Assembly: GCA_041586155.1 (NCBI GenBank)
Contig: JBFHAT010000005.1
Location: forward strand, 36,029-100,028
DNA: 64,000 bases
Source: JBFGJH01 sp041586155
GTDB taxonomy: Bacteria; Actinomycetota; Acidimicrobiia; Spongiisociales; JAENVV01
Direction: 5' to 3'
Shown: in pieces, positions 1-8,801 of the stretch
Layout of the letters: the number at the start of each line of letters is the position of its first letter
Numbering within the stretch: the stretch's first letter is position 1
Translations under genes and position numbers: made by a program
Notes under the pieces: model-generated
Seen by the model: the letters and a program-made list of their open reading frames with translations, nothing else
Told to the model about the DNA's origin: nothing
The model's database searches: none

Positions 1-1497
1 ACGTGCATATTCTCGAATGCGACGCTCGGCTTCGTCGGTCCGCCACCGCCGGAAGGTGCGTGACACCGCCGCACCCGCGGCACGTGCTCCGCTCGCCTCC
101 TTCGCCCCGGCGGTGAGGTCCGCCTCGATGGCCGAAGTGAAGGCGCCGGTCTGTTCGTTGACGTCTTCCGCTTCGGGCTTGGGCCGCCCCAACGACTCAC
201 CTGTCATCGCCTCAGCGGCCGAGTAGCCGGCGGCGAACGACTCCTGGGCGAGGATCACGAAGTCGCCGTGCAGCGACTTGTCGATTTCTTCGACCTCGGG
301 CTTCCATGGGCCCTTGCCGTTGTTGATCTCCTCGAGCGCCGTGTTCTGCCAGTCCGTCAGTTGACGTTTCACCGATCTCAGGATCCGGTTGGTGATGGGG
401 AGCAACAGTTGATCACGGAGCGAGAACGGGTCCACCACACCTTGCTCGAGGGTCACCAGCGGGGCGGGAGCGCTTCCGCCTTCTGCCCGCAGCGAGTCGA
501 ACAAGCCGGCCAGCACGTCCACTTCGGGTTCGGGGCCAGCGGCCGGTTCCTCTTCCTTGAGACGTCGCACCTCGTCTGCCATGGCTGACGCATCGACCGG
601 GTCTACCCGGGTCGGTTTGGCCGCCGGGATGATCCGAATCGTCTCGTCCGCCCAAGTGACGCCCCGTCCGCCGCCCGCGGCCGCAGCCTCGGTGTCGCCG
701 GCTTTGGGCTGCTCACTTTCCTCGGCTTCTGGCTGAGCTTCCGGTTCCTCGACCGTCTCGACGACTCGCGGAACAGCCGACAGCGCCTGTCGCTTCTCCT
801 CCAGATCAGATTCGAGGCGCGCCACGGTGGCCCGCACGGACTCGAGCTCGGCCAGAAGGTCGTTTCGGCGCACCTCGAGGGCCCGAGCCCGCTCCTGAGC
901 CTGGTCGGCCGACTTCTGAGCGGCCTCCACGATCTCGTCACGCTCGGCGCGGGCCTCGACGAGGATCCGCTCAGCTTCGACCTTGGCGAGCCTCACCTGC
1001 TCGTCTGCTTCGCGGCGGGCATTCGACGTCATCCGATGAGCGTCACGTTCGGCTTGCCCCGTCATGGCGAGCGCCTCCCGCTCGGCCTCCTTGAGGATCT
1101 GCTCGGCCGTGGCCTGGGCACCTGCAATGAGCTGCGAGGACGCCGTCCAAGCATCGCCGCGCAGCGCCTCGGAGTCCTCTGCAGCGGAGCGCCGTGCGTA
1201 GTCGACTTCGGCCTTGGCCTCGGCTCGCCACAACGCCACTTCGTCGGTCGCACGCTTGCGGAGGTTCTCGGCTGCTTCCTGAGCGGCGTTGAGGATCTGG
1301 GAAACCTCGAATCCCAGCGCGTCGAAATCGTGCTTCTTCTCGCCGAGCTGCTCGAGCCGCGACGCCAGCCGCTCACGCTCCTCCCGAGTCCGCTGCAGCG
1401 CGACTTCGAGCTCTGCGAGGTGACGGTCGACTTCTGCCTGCTCGTAGCCCCGGAAACCGATCTTGAACGGCCGCTCCTGCGGCGAAGGCTCGGACAT
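1..1497 (-). CDS. DivIVA/Wag31-like coiled-coil protein (3' end outside window)
   Basis: The reading frame starts at the ATG at 1497 and stays open to the window edge, giving 499 visible residues without a stop. The N-terminus has a DivIVA-type motif (FRGYEQAEVDRHLAEL, about residues 14-30). A long Ala/Glu/Arg-rich coiled coil with many EAxR heptads follows (about 35-260), then a Glu/Pro-rich linker and a less repetitive helical segment. DivIVA proteins bind curved membrane at poles and septa and recruit envelope-growth machinery; in actinobacteria Wag31 directs polar growth. This protein is longer than typical Wag31 (about 260-300 residues), so it may be a different DivIVA-domain scaffold. 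It lies 88 bp downstream of the PDZ protease gene on the same strand. Confidence 0.75.
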   Translation of the reverse strand, partial: MSEPSPQERPFKIGFRGYEQAEVDRHLAELEVALQRTREERERLASRLEQLGEKKHDFDALGFEVSQILNAAQEAAENLRKRATDEVALWRAEAKAEVDYARRSAAEDSEALRGDAWTASSQLIAGAQATAEQILKEAEREALAMTGQAERDAHRMTSNARREADEQVRLAKVEAERILVEARAERDEIVEAAQKSADQAQERARALEVRRNDLLAELESVRATVARLESDLEEKRQALSAVPRVVETVEEPEAQPEAEESEQPKAGDTEAAAAGGGRGVTWADETIRIIPAAKPTRVDPVDASAMADEVRRLKEEEPAAGPEPEVDVLAGLFDSLRAEGGSAPAPLVTLEQGVVDPFSLRDQLLLPITNRILRSVKRQLTDWQNTALEEINNGKGPWKPEVEEIDKSLHGDFVILAQESFAAGYSAAEAMTGESLGRPKPEAEDVNEQTGAFTSAIEADLTAGAKEASGARAAGAAVSRTFRRWRTDEAERRIREYAR

Positions 1498-1585
1498 TGG
1501 CTGAAACGATACCGAACGGTTCCGCGGATGCGAAGAATCCGCCTGGCGAACGGCTGGTCCGCCCACCCTTCCGAGCCAGGGCGGC

Positions 1586-2647
1586 TCAGCCGAGGCCGGT
1601 CAGAAACTCGATCGCTTCGTCAACGGTTGCGACACGAACGAGCTCGACGTTCGCCTCGGCTGTCTGCGCCTCGGCCCAATTGTCGGCAGGTACCAGCATG
1701 AAGTCTGCGCCCGCCTCGGCGGCGGCATAGACCTTCTGCCGGACGCCTCCGATTGGACCGATGGAACCGTCCGGTCTGATCGAACCGGTGCCGGCGACGA
1801 CCAGGCCGTGACTCAGATCCTCGTCTGACAGCAGATCGATCAGGGTCAGCGTGTACATCAACCCGGCCGACGGCCCGCCGACGTTTCCGTCGTCGATGTC
1901 GATCTCGATCGGGGTCACGTAGTCGAAGTTGTGAGTGGTGGCCAGAAATCCGATCATCGGTCGATTGGGATCGTCGGCGTTGGGCACCAGGGTGACGGTG
2001 CGCTCGATGACCTCGCCATCCCGTTCGATCGTCAGCGTCACCTCGTCGCCGATGCTCCGTTCAGAAATCAGGCTGATGAGGTCGCCGGCCAGGTCGACCG
2101 GCACTCCGTCGACCGAGACAATGACGTCGTCTGCCCGCAGGATGCCTTCCACCGGAGAGCCTTCGCTGAATCCGGCCACGAGCACGCCTTCGCCGGTGAA
2201 TTCGACTTCGAAGCCGGCCCGCTCCAACGCGACCAGGACCGCCGTCGCCTTCGACTCATCCATCAGCTCGCGATTTCGCTCCGCGTACTGCTCATCGGAG
2301 ATTCCCGACGGCCGCACCCGCTCCCGGTCGTAGATGTCAGACTGGGGGTCGAGCCCTGCCACGACGAACTCCAGCGCACTGAGCGCAGACGAGCTGGACA
2401 CGGTGAGCATATAGAACTCGCCGGTGAGTGGGTCGGGGTCGGCCAGCACCACCATCTCGTCGATTTCCCGCACCGGGCCGGGCGTGAAGGCGACGTACGG
2501 CACTTTGATGACCATCGAGAGTGCCACGATGATCGCCAGGACGATCATCGCCCCAGCCAGACGATACGGCCAGCGAGGCATTGGCGCTCCGTCGTGTACG
2601 GCCACCTCCAGCTCGGGCGGCGCCGACCGGTTCAGGTCCGTCTCCAT
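1586..2647 (-). CDS. PDZ and Lon-type serine protease domain protein (YlbL-like)
   Basis: A 353-residue protein with a short cytoplasmic N-terminus, one membrane segment (about residues 25-47), a PDZ domain (about 150-240) and a C-terminal Lon-protease (S16) fold. The Ser/Lys dyad is visible: Ser in GGPSAG and Lys in GGVRQKVYAA. Membrane-anchored secreted proteases of this architecture (YlbL family) are conserved in Gram-positive bacteria. They probably act in envelope protein quality control, with the PDZ domain selecting substrates. Two start codons are possible, 2656 and 2647; neither has a strong ribosome site, so the N-terminus is uncertain by three residues. It is divergent from bioY and upstream of the DivIVA-like gene. 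Confidence 0.85.
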   Translation of the reverse strand: METDLNRSAPPELEVAVHDGAPMPRWPYRLAGAMIVLAIIVALSMVIKVPYVAFTPGPVREIDEMVVLADPDPLTGEFYMLTVSSSSALSALEFVVAGLDPQSDIYDRERVRPSGISDEQYAERNRELMDESKATAVLVALERAGFEVEFTGEGVLVAGFSEGSPVEGILRADDVIVSVDGVPVDLAGDLISLISERSIGDEVTLTIERDGEVIERTVTLVPNADDPNRPMIGFLATTHNFDYVTPIEIDIDDGNVGGPSAGLMYTLTLIDLLSDEDLSHGLVVAGTGSIRPDGSIGPIGGVRQKVYAAAEAGADFMLVPADNWAEAQTAEANVELVRVATVDEAIEFLTGLG

Positions 2648-2749
2648 CGCCGGCATGGTACCCCGGGCGTGGTGGCAACCCTGCCGGGGCGTGGGCGAGT
2701 AACGTCGTGGCGACGCCGAGTCTGTGATCTCGACCATCGAGGAGGAACC

Positions 2750-3328
2750 GTGCTCGCCCATCCTGCCGTGCTGACCGGACACGTCCTGCCCCGCCGGGCT
2801 GTCATCACCGTGCTCGCCGTGGTCGGGTTCGCGGCGCTGACGGCCGTCGCCGCCCAGTTCGCCATCCCCCTTCCCTTCACTCCGGTGCCCATCACGGGAC
2901 AGACCCTTGCGGTGTTGTTGACAGGGGCCGCGCTCGGAAGCCGGGCCGGAGCCGCCAGCCAGCTCCTCTATGTCGGGGTGGGCGCCCTCGGCGCCCCTGT
3001 GTACGCGGAGGGCGCCGGCGGTTGGGACGCGGCCACGGGCCCAACCGCCGGATACTTCGCCGGTTTCGTGGTAGCCGCGTACGTCGTCGGATTGCTGGCC
3101 GAGCGCAAGCAGGACCGCAGTTTCGCCACCTCGCTGCCCGCGTTCTTGACCGGATCGGTGATCATCTACGGCTTCGGCCTGGCGTGGTTGCTGCAATCAC
3201 TCGACGTCGACCTGGCAACGGCGCTGGGCCTCGGTCTGGCGCCGTTCGTCGTGGGGGACATCGTCAAAGCGCTGATCGCGGCCGGCATCACGCCGACGGC
3301 GTGGAGGCTGGTGGGCCGCTCCAGCTAG
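2750..3328 (+). CDS. bioY: BioY, substrate-binding subunit of a biotin ECF transporter
   Basis: A 192-residue hydrophobic protein with about six membrane segments. The family signature is clear: an N-terminal stretch ending IPLPFTPVPITGQTLAVLL, then GxxYLxxGxxGxPVxA-like and GPTAGYFAGF motifs. BioY captures biotin at the membrane, alone or with the shared energising module (BioM/BioN or EcfA/T). No energising subunits are in the window. The start is a GTG preceded by AGGAGG at 2740-2745. The frame stays open far upstream, but that part is antisense to the protease gene and is not BioY-like. It is convergent with livG, whose stop lies 8 bp away. Confidence 0.92.
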   Translation: MLAHPAVLTGHVLPRRAVITVLAVVGFAALTAVAAQFAIPLPFTPVPITGQTLAVLLTGAALGSRAGAASQLLYVGVGALGAPVYAEGAGGWDAATGPTAGYFAGFVVAAYVVGLLAERKQDRSFATSLPAFLTGSVIIYGFGLAWLLQSLDVDLATALGLGLAPFVVGDIVKALIAAGITPTAWRLVGRSS

Positions 3329-3335
3329 CGGCTGC

Positions 3336-4181
3336 TCAAGCCGTCTGGTGGTCCTCGCCCAGGTAGGCCTTGATCACCTCGGGGTTGCGCTGGATTTCGT
3401 GGGGTGGGCCGGTGGCGATCGGTACCCCGAAATCGAGCACCATGATGCGGTCGGCAATGTCCATCACCAGCCCCATGTCGTGCTCGACCAGGATCATGGC
3501 GATGTCGAGCTCGTCGCGGATGTCGAGAATGAACCGAGCCATATCCTCGGTCTCTTCGAGGTTCATCCCGGCAACGGGCTCGTCCAACAGCAACAGCTCG
3601 GGCCCCATGGCCAGCGCCCGGCCCAGCTCGACCCTCTTCTGCACCCCGTAGGGCAGAAGCCCGACCGGGTATTTGCGCCACTGCTCGATCTCCAAGAAAT
3701 CGATGATGTCTTCGACCTGGACCCGATTGGCGATCTCCTCCCGCTTGGCCCGCCCCCACCACACGGCCCCGGCCAGCCAACCGTGCTTCATGCGGACGTG
3801 CCGCCCGGTGAGGATGTTCTCGAGCACGGTCATGTGCGGGAACAACGCAATGTTCTGGAACGTGCGGGCGATGCCCAGCTCGGCGGTCTTGTTGGGCTTG
3901 AGACCCGTGATCGACCTGCCCTTCCATCGGATCTGACCTTCCTGAGGCCGATACACCTGATTGACGCAGTTGAAGATCGAGGTCTTGCCGGCGCCGTTGG
4001 GGCCGATCACGGAGAAGAGCTCACCAGTATCGACGTGGAATGAAACACCGTCGATCGCCTTCAAACCCTTGAACGAGAGGTGGATGTCCTCCACCTCGAG
4101 CAGATGCTCGTAGGGCTCTGCGACGTCATGAGCGGTCTCGAGACCCTCGAGGGTGTGATGCGAGCGGACGACGTCAGCCAC
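3336..4181 (-). CDS. livG: LivG-type ABC transporter ATPase
   Basis: A 281-residue cytoplasmic ATPase, last gene of the fadD-livHMKFG run. Walker A is GPNGAGKT (60-67), Walker B is LLLLDEP, and the H-loop is in ILVEHDMG. The signature is LPYGVQKR, with Pro where LSYG is more usual. The C-terminus has the extra segment found in branched-chain amino acid transporter ATPases. With LivF it should power import through LivH/LivM. The first 25 or so residues extend beyond typical LivG, but no later Met or Val start is better placed. It lies 33 bp downstream of livF, so it is co-transcribed. Confidence 0.92.
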   Translation of the reverse strand: MADVVRSHHTLEGLETAHDVAEPYEHLLEVEDIHLSFKGLKAIDGVSFHVDTGELFSVIGPNGAGKTSIFNCVNQVYRPQEGQIRWKGRSITGLKPNKTAELGIARTFQNIALFPHMTVLENILTGRHVRMKHGWLAGAVWWGRAKREEIANRVQVEDIIDFLEIEQWRKYPVGLLPYGVQKRVELGRALAMGPELLLLDEPVAGMNLEETEDMARFILDIRDELDIAMILVEHDMGLVMDIADRIMVLDFGVPIATGPPHEIQRNPEVIKAYLGEDHQTA

Positions 4182-4214
4182 GAACGGTCCTCTCGCTCGG
4201 TGCCGGCCGGGAAC

Positions 4215-5009
<795 letters not shown>

Positions 5010-5022
5010 CTCTCCCTCCGTG

Positions 5023-5053
5023 GAGCGCCGGGGGCGAAACGCCCCCGGCGCTC
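5023..5053 (-). other. Strong intercistronic hairpin between livK and livF
   Basis: Perfect 14-bp arms (5023-5036 and 5040-5053) around a 3-nt loop lie between the stop of the binding-protein gene and the ribosome site of livF. There is no U-run on the coding strand, so it is not a classical terminator. Such hairpins after a binding-protein gene often stabilise its 3' end or stop part of the transcription, so that the binding protein is made in excess over the ATPases. Confidence 0.75.
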
Positions 5054-5065
5054 ATTCGTCTGTCG

Positions 5066-6469
5066 CTACTCCAGCTTGAAGCAGGCCTCGCTGAACTCGT
5101 ACTCCGCAGCGATGTCGGACGTGTAGAGCGCTTCCAAGACCTCGAGGCCGGACCCGCCGGCTTCCAGGTCGGCCGTGCTCGGCTTGCCGATGTACATGGC
5201 CCGCTGCAGGTTCTCGTTGGGAGAGCCGCTGTACGACTCCGGCGGCGCCATGCCGTTGAAGTCGACCGATTCCATGCTCTTGCCCGCGGCCAGGACGCCA
5301 GCCTGGGTCATGTCGCCGTTGTCGTACGCCTGCCGCAGGATCTGCTCCAACAGCACAGCCTCGACCACTCCCGCCAGGAAGTACTCGCTGGGCGGGGCGT
5401 CGGGATTCTGCGCCAGCACGGCTTCGCGAGCGGCCGTGGTTCCCGGATTGGGGTCGCTCCACGGCGCCAGTGGGAAGCCGAAGATCATGTCGCGTACCGC
5501 CGCGTCCCGGATCGGCGAGTCAGGGGCGATGAAGCCCTGGTTCCAGTCGACGAACGAGCCGGACCACACCGCCTGGAGGCCGGCTGCCAGCGTCTGCCCG
5601 TAGATACCCGAGTAGGCACCCGGCGACGTCGATACCCACACGATGTCCGGAGCGCCCGCAATGATGCCCTGCGCCACTTCGGCCAGCGACGCCTCATCAG
5701 CGGCGTTGACCTTGCCTTCACCGTCGTAGACGATGTCGAGACCGAGGGCTTCGGCGGCCAGCTTGGCGCCCTGCGCCGAGTCCTGGCCGTAGTCACCGGC
5801 GTTGGAGGCGATGGCGATCGTCGCCGCGTCCGGATTCTGGTCCTTGATGTAGCCGAGAACGTTCATCGACTCGATGCAGTACGGCGTTCCGTGCGCCAGC
5901 ACGTTCGAGTTGAGTTCCGGGTCGGTCCAGCCCGAGTACCACGTGAGGGGGATGGCGAGGATACCGTCGGCCTGCAGGTCGGGCACGATGTTCACCGTAT
6001 GGGGCGAACCGGTCGAATGCCCGAGGGCCACGACCTCGTCTTTGATCTCGGAGTACTTCTGGGTATGGACGTCTTCGGCGTAGCCGGTGTCTTCGATCAC
6101 CAGTTCCACTTGGAGACCGTTGATGCCTCCCTCGGCGTTGACCTTGTCCCACCAAGCCTGCTGGCCCGCCACGACCGGGGTCACCAGCGCCGAGAAGACG
6201 CCGGTCAGGTCGGACAACAGTCCGACCTTGATCACGCCCGCTTCGAGATCCACGCCTATATCCGTGGCGATCTCTCCAGCGGGCGCTGTCTCGTCAGGAG
6301 CGGTGGTCTCGTCGGGGGCAGTGGTCTCGTCAGGGGCAGTTGTCTCTTGGGGTGCGGCCGTCGTCGCCGGAGCGTCGCCCTCGGTCGTATCGGCGGCGCC
6401 GCCACCGCAGGCCGCCACCACCAGCCCCAAGGCCAGCAACACAGCCAGCCATCTGGCTCTCATCGTCAT
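5066..6469 (-). CDS. livK: Branched-chain amino acid type substrate-binding lipoprotein
   Basis: A 467-residue periplasmic-binding lipoprotein of ABC importers (Leu/Ile/Val-binding, peripla_BP_6 family). The signal peptide ends in a lipobox with the lipidated Cys at position 21 (LVVAAC). A low-complexity linker of repeated TTAPDE units follows (about 27-65), then the two-lobed binding domain beginning at VIKVGLLSDLTG. The ATG at 6469 is chosen because AGGAGG lies 10 nt upstream; the longer reading from 6508 adds a non-signal-like N-terminus. It sits between the permease and ATPase genes of its operon. The ligand cannot be read from sequence; the neighbouring acyl-CoA synthetase hints at a carboxylic acid. 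Confidence 0.92.
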   Translation of the reverse strand: MTMRARWLAVLLALGLVVAACGGGAADTTEGDAPATTAAPQETTAPDETTAPDETTAPDETAPAGEIATDIGVDLEAGVIKVGLLSDLTGVFSALVTPVVAGQQAWWDKVNAEGGINGLQVELVIEDTGYAEDVHTQKYSEIKDEVVALGHSTGSPHTVNIVPDLQADGILAIPLTWYSGWTDPELNSNVLAHGTPYCIESMNVLGYIKDQNPDAATIAIASNAGDYGQDSAQGAKLAAEALGLDIVYDGEGKVNAADEASLAEVAQGIIAGAPDIVWVSTSPGAYSGIYGQTLAAGLQAVWSGSFVDWNQGFIAPDSPIRDAAVRDMIFGFPLAPWSDPNPGTTAAREAVLAQNPDAPPSEYFLAGVVEAVLLEQILRQAYDNGDMTQAGVLAAGKSMESVDFNGMAPPESYSGSPNENLQRAMYIGKPSTADLEAGGSGLEVLEALYTSDIAAEYEFSEACFKLE

Positions 6470-6508
6470 TTCAGTTCTTCCTCCTGGTTCTGATTCGTCG
6501 AAGGCCAC

Positions 6509-7747
6509 TCAATAAGTGAACGGCCAACCCTTCCAGTAATTGCGAATGCGGATCCAGATCCCGTACAAGCCCAACGGCTCGAAGATGAGGAACCCGATGA
6601 TGAGAAGACCGTAGAGGACCAGGTTCAGCTGGGCTACCGACAATCCCGGACCGACCCCTGGCAGCGTGTTCACCAATCCGAAGTCGGAGCCGTCGGTCGC
6701 CACGACGAAGTCGAGCACAGAGGCGAGCAGGCTGTCCCCCTCCTCGACGATCCCTTGAACCCACAGAGTGAATTCTTCGACCACTCGCGGCAACACGATC
6801 ACGAACACGGCGCCGAGGATGGTACCCGACACGGTGCCGGCCCCGCCGATGAGGACGATGGCGATGAACTGCACGGACAGAAACAGATCCCAGCGTTCGG
6901 GAATGAGCCGGCCGACGAACGAAGCGAGTAGCGCACCGGCCACTCCGGCGAAGAACGAGGAGATGCCGAACGCCAGCAGCTTGTAACGGAACTCGTCGAC
7001 CCCAGTGATCTCGGCGGCGACGTCCCGATCTCGAATCGACTGGAAGGCCCGCCCCACCCGCGTCCTCTGCAAGTTCTTGGCCACGAGCACGAACAGCAAC
7101 GCCAATGCGACGAGGAACAGGTACGTCTTGGCCTCCGAGGACAAATCCACCCCCAACCACGGGCCGTCCGACGTCAAGTCGAGCAGGGGCTCGTCCTCCC
7201 TCCAGAATCGGATGTGGAACTCGGGAAACGACCGCCCCGCCTGGGCGCCGCCCGTGACGGACCGCCAGTTGCGGAAGAGGTAGTCGCCTGCGAAGACAAG
7301 CCCCAGCGTCACGAACGCCAGGTACAGACCACGAACCCGCACAGCGGTTGGGCCGACCGCCACTCCCACCAGCGCGGCCACCACTCCGGCAGCGGGCAGC
7401 CAGATCCACATGGGAAGCTCCCACCCGATGTGCTCGACCGTCGGTGCGCCGCCCAGCACCGCGGCGACGTAGGCTCCCACGCCCATGAAGAAAGCATGAC
7501 CGAGCGATACCTGACCAGCGAGACCGGTGAGGATGTTGAGGCCCAAACCGCCAATGGCGAAGATCGCCACGCTCGACAGGAGTCGGAGCCAATCGTCGGC
7601 AGCGAGGAACTTCAGGCCAGGCACGATCCCCAGCGGAAGGGTCGCAGCCACGATCAGGGCAAACATGGCAACGACCCGCTTGGTCGTCGTGTTGAGGATC
7701 GCCTGATCGTCCTCGTAGGAGGTGTGCAGCAGAGGTCGGCCTCTCAT
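6509..7747 (-). CDS. livM: LivM-type ABC transporter permease
   Basis: A 412-residue permease with about ten hydrophobic segments. The LivM/LivH signature is present (LNILTGLAGQVSLGHAFFMG, about 73-92), as is the permease loop GAGTVSGTILGAV. With LivH it forms the membrane channel of the importer. The extra N-terminal 30 residues are hydrophilic. It follows livH by 28 bp and precedes the binding-protein gene by 39 bp, which fits one transcript. Confidence 0.92.
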   Translation of the reverse strand: MRGRPLLHTSYEDDQAILNTTTKRVVAMFALIVAATLPLGIVPGLKFLAADDWLRLLSSVAIFAIGGLGLNILTGLAGQVSLGHAFFMGVGAYVAAVLGGAPTVEHIGWELPMWIWLPAAGVVAALVGVAVGPTAVRVRGLYLAFVTLGLVFAGDYLFRNWRSVTGGAQAGRSFPEFHIRFWREDEPLLDLTSDGPWLGVDLSSEAKTYLFLVALALLFVLVAKNLQRTRVGRAFQSIRDRDVAAEITGVDEFRYKLLAFGISSFFAGVAGALLASFVGRLIPERWDLFLSVQFIAIVLIGGAGTVSGTILGAVFVIVLPRVVEEFTLWVQGIVEEGDSLLASVLDFVVATDGSDFGLVNTLPGVGPGLSVAQLNLVLYGLLIIGFLIFEPLGLYGIWIRIRNYWKGWPFTY

Positions 7748-7775
7748 TGGTGCATCTCCCGGGGGTGGACTCTTC

Positions 7776-8801
7776 TCATACCCGCCGGATCTCCTCCGTG
7801 CCGAACAGCCCGTAGGGCCTGATCAGCAGCACTACGAGCATGACCAGGTAGGGAACGACGCCGCCGAATCCGGTTCCGAGGAACTCGAACGTCAGGTAGG
7901 TGCTGGCAGCCGCCTCGGCGAAGCCGATAGCAAAACCGCCCACCAGGGCGCCGACGATCGAGTCGAGCCCGCCGAGGATGATCGCCGGAAAGGCCCTGAA
8001 CGCGAAGAACGCAGTCAGCGTGTCGACCCCGCCGGGCCGGCGGGGGAACATCGAGATGAACATCCCTCCGATCGCCGCCAGCGCCGCCCCGATTGCCCAG
8101 GAGATCGAGAAGATCCGGCCAACCGAGATGCCCTGGGCGCGGGCCGCTTCCTGGTCCCATGCCGTCGCTCGCATGGCGATCCCGGTGCGCGAGCGGAAGA
8201 ACCAGGTCACCCCGATGACCAGCAGCGCGGTCAGGATCATCTGGAAGGCAGTCGTGTAGGGCAGGCGCAGCGAGCAGAGGTCGGTGAGCTGGATACTGGG
8301 CTCGTAGCCTCCCGTCTCGCATCCGAACCCCATCTGCTTGAGGCCGAACGGATCGCCCATGGGTCTGGGATTCAAACCGAGGAAGTCGTTCGCAACGGTG
8401 CGGAGCACGATGTCCATTCCGAGCGTGACGATCGCAACGGCGAAGAGGGCTTCCCCCAGCATCGGTCGGAGGAACAGGCGCTCCAGCACCATGCCCAAGG
8501 CGGCGGCGAACAGCACCGCGAACACGAGCGACAGCCCCCATCGGATCCACTGCGGCGAGCCCTCCATCCACCGTCCGGGGATGTTGATGATGGTGGCGAA
8601 CGAAGCGACGAAGAAGGCCCCCAGCGCTCCGAGCGCACCGTGGGCGAAGTTGAGCACCTGGGTCGCCTTGAAGATGATCACGAAGCCCAGGGCGAGCACG
8701 GCGTAGATGGCACCGAGGCTGAGGCCATTGACGACCATGAACCCGAAGCTCGACGCCTCCGGTCCGGCCTGAGCGAGGACGACCACCCCGTTGACCGTCA
8801 C
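7776..8801 (-). CDS. livH: LivH-type ABC transporter permease
   Basis: A 341-residue integral membrane permease of the branched-chain amino acid family. The N-terminal half carries NGLSLGAIYAVLALGF and LNFAHGALG, the usual LivH motifs, and the C-terminal half carries the LGGLDSIVGALVGG loop that contacts the ATPase. Its start overlaps the stop of fadD by 4 nt (8798-8801), so translation of the transporter is coupled to the acyl-CoA synthetase. This overlap ties the two functions together. Confidence 0.92.
   Translation of the reverse strand: MTVNGVVVLAQAGPEASSFGFMVVNGLSLGAIYAVLALGFVIIFKATQVLNFAHGALGALGAFFVASFATIINIPGRWMEGSPQWIRWGLSLVFAVLFAAALGMVLERLFLRPMLGEALFAVAIVTLGMDIVLRTVANDFLGLNPRPMGDPFGLKQMGFGCETGGYEPSIQLTDLCSLRLPYTTAFQMILTALLVIGVTWFFRSRTGIAMRATAWDQEAARAQGISVGRIFSISWAIGAALAAIGGMFISMFPRRPGGVDTLTAFFAFRAFPAIILGGLDSIVGALVGGFAIGFAEAAASTYLTFEFLGTGFGGVVPYLVMLVVLLIRPYGLFGTEEIRRV

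Noticed and set aside
1931..3328. A 465-codon plus-strand frame ending at the bioY stop
   Set aside because: Only the last 193 codons are BioY; the earlier part is antisense to the PDZ/Lon protease gene and Arg/His-rich in an unnatural way.
6290..6350. A tandem repeat that might be a mobile or CRISPR-like repeat
   Set aside because: The repeats are in frame and code for the TTAPDE linker of the binding lipoprotein; this is normal low-complexity linker.
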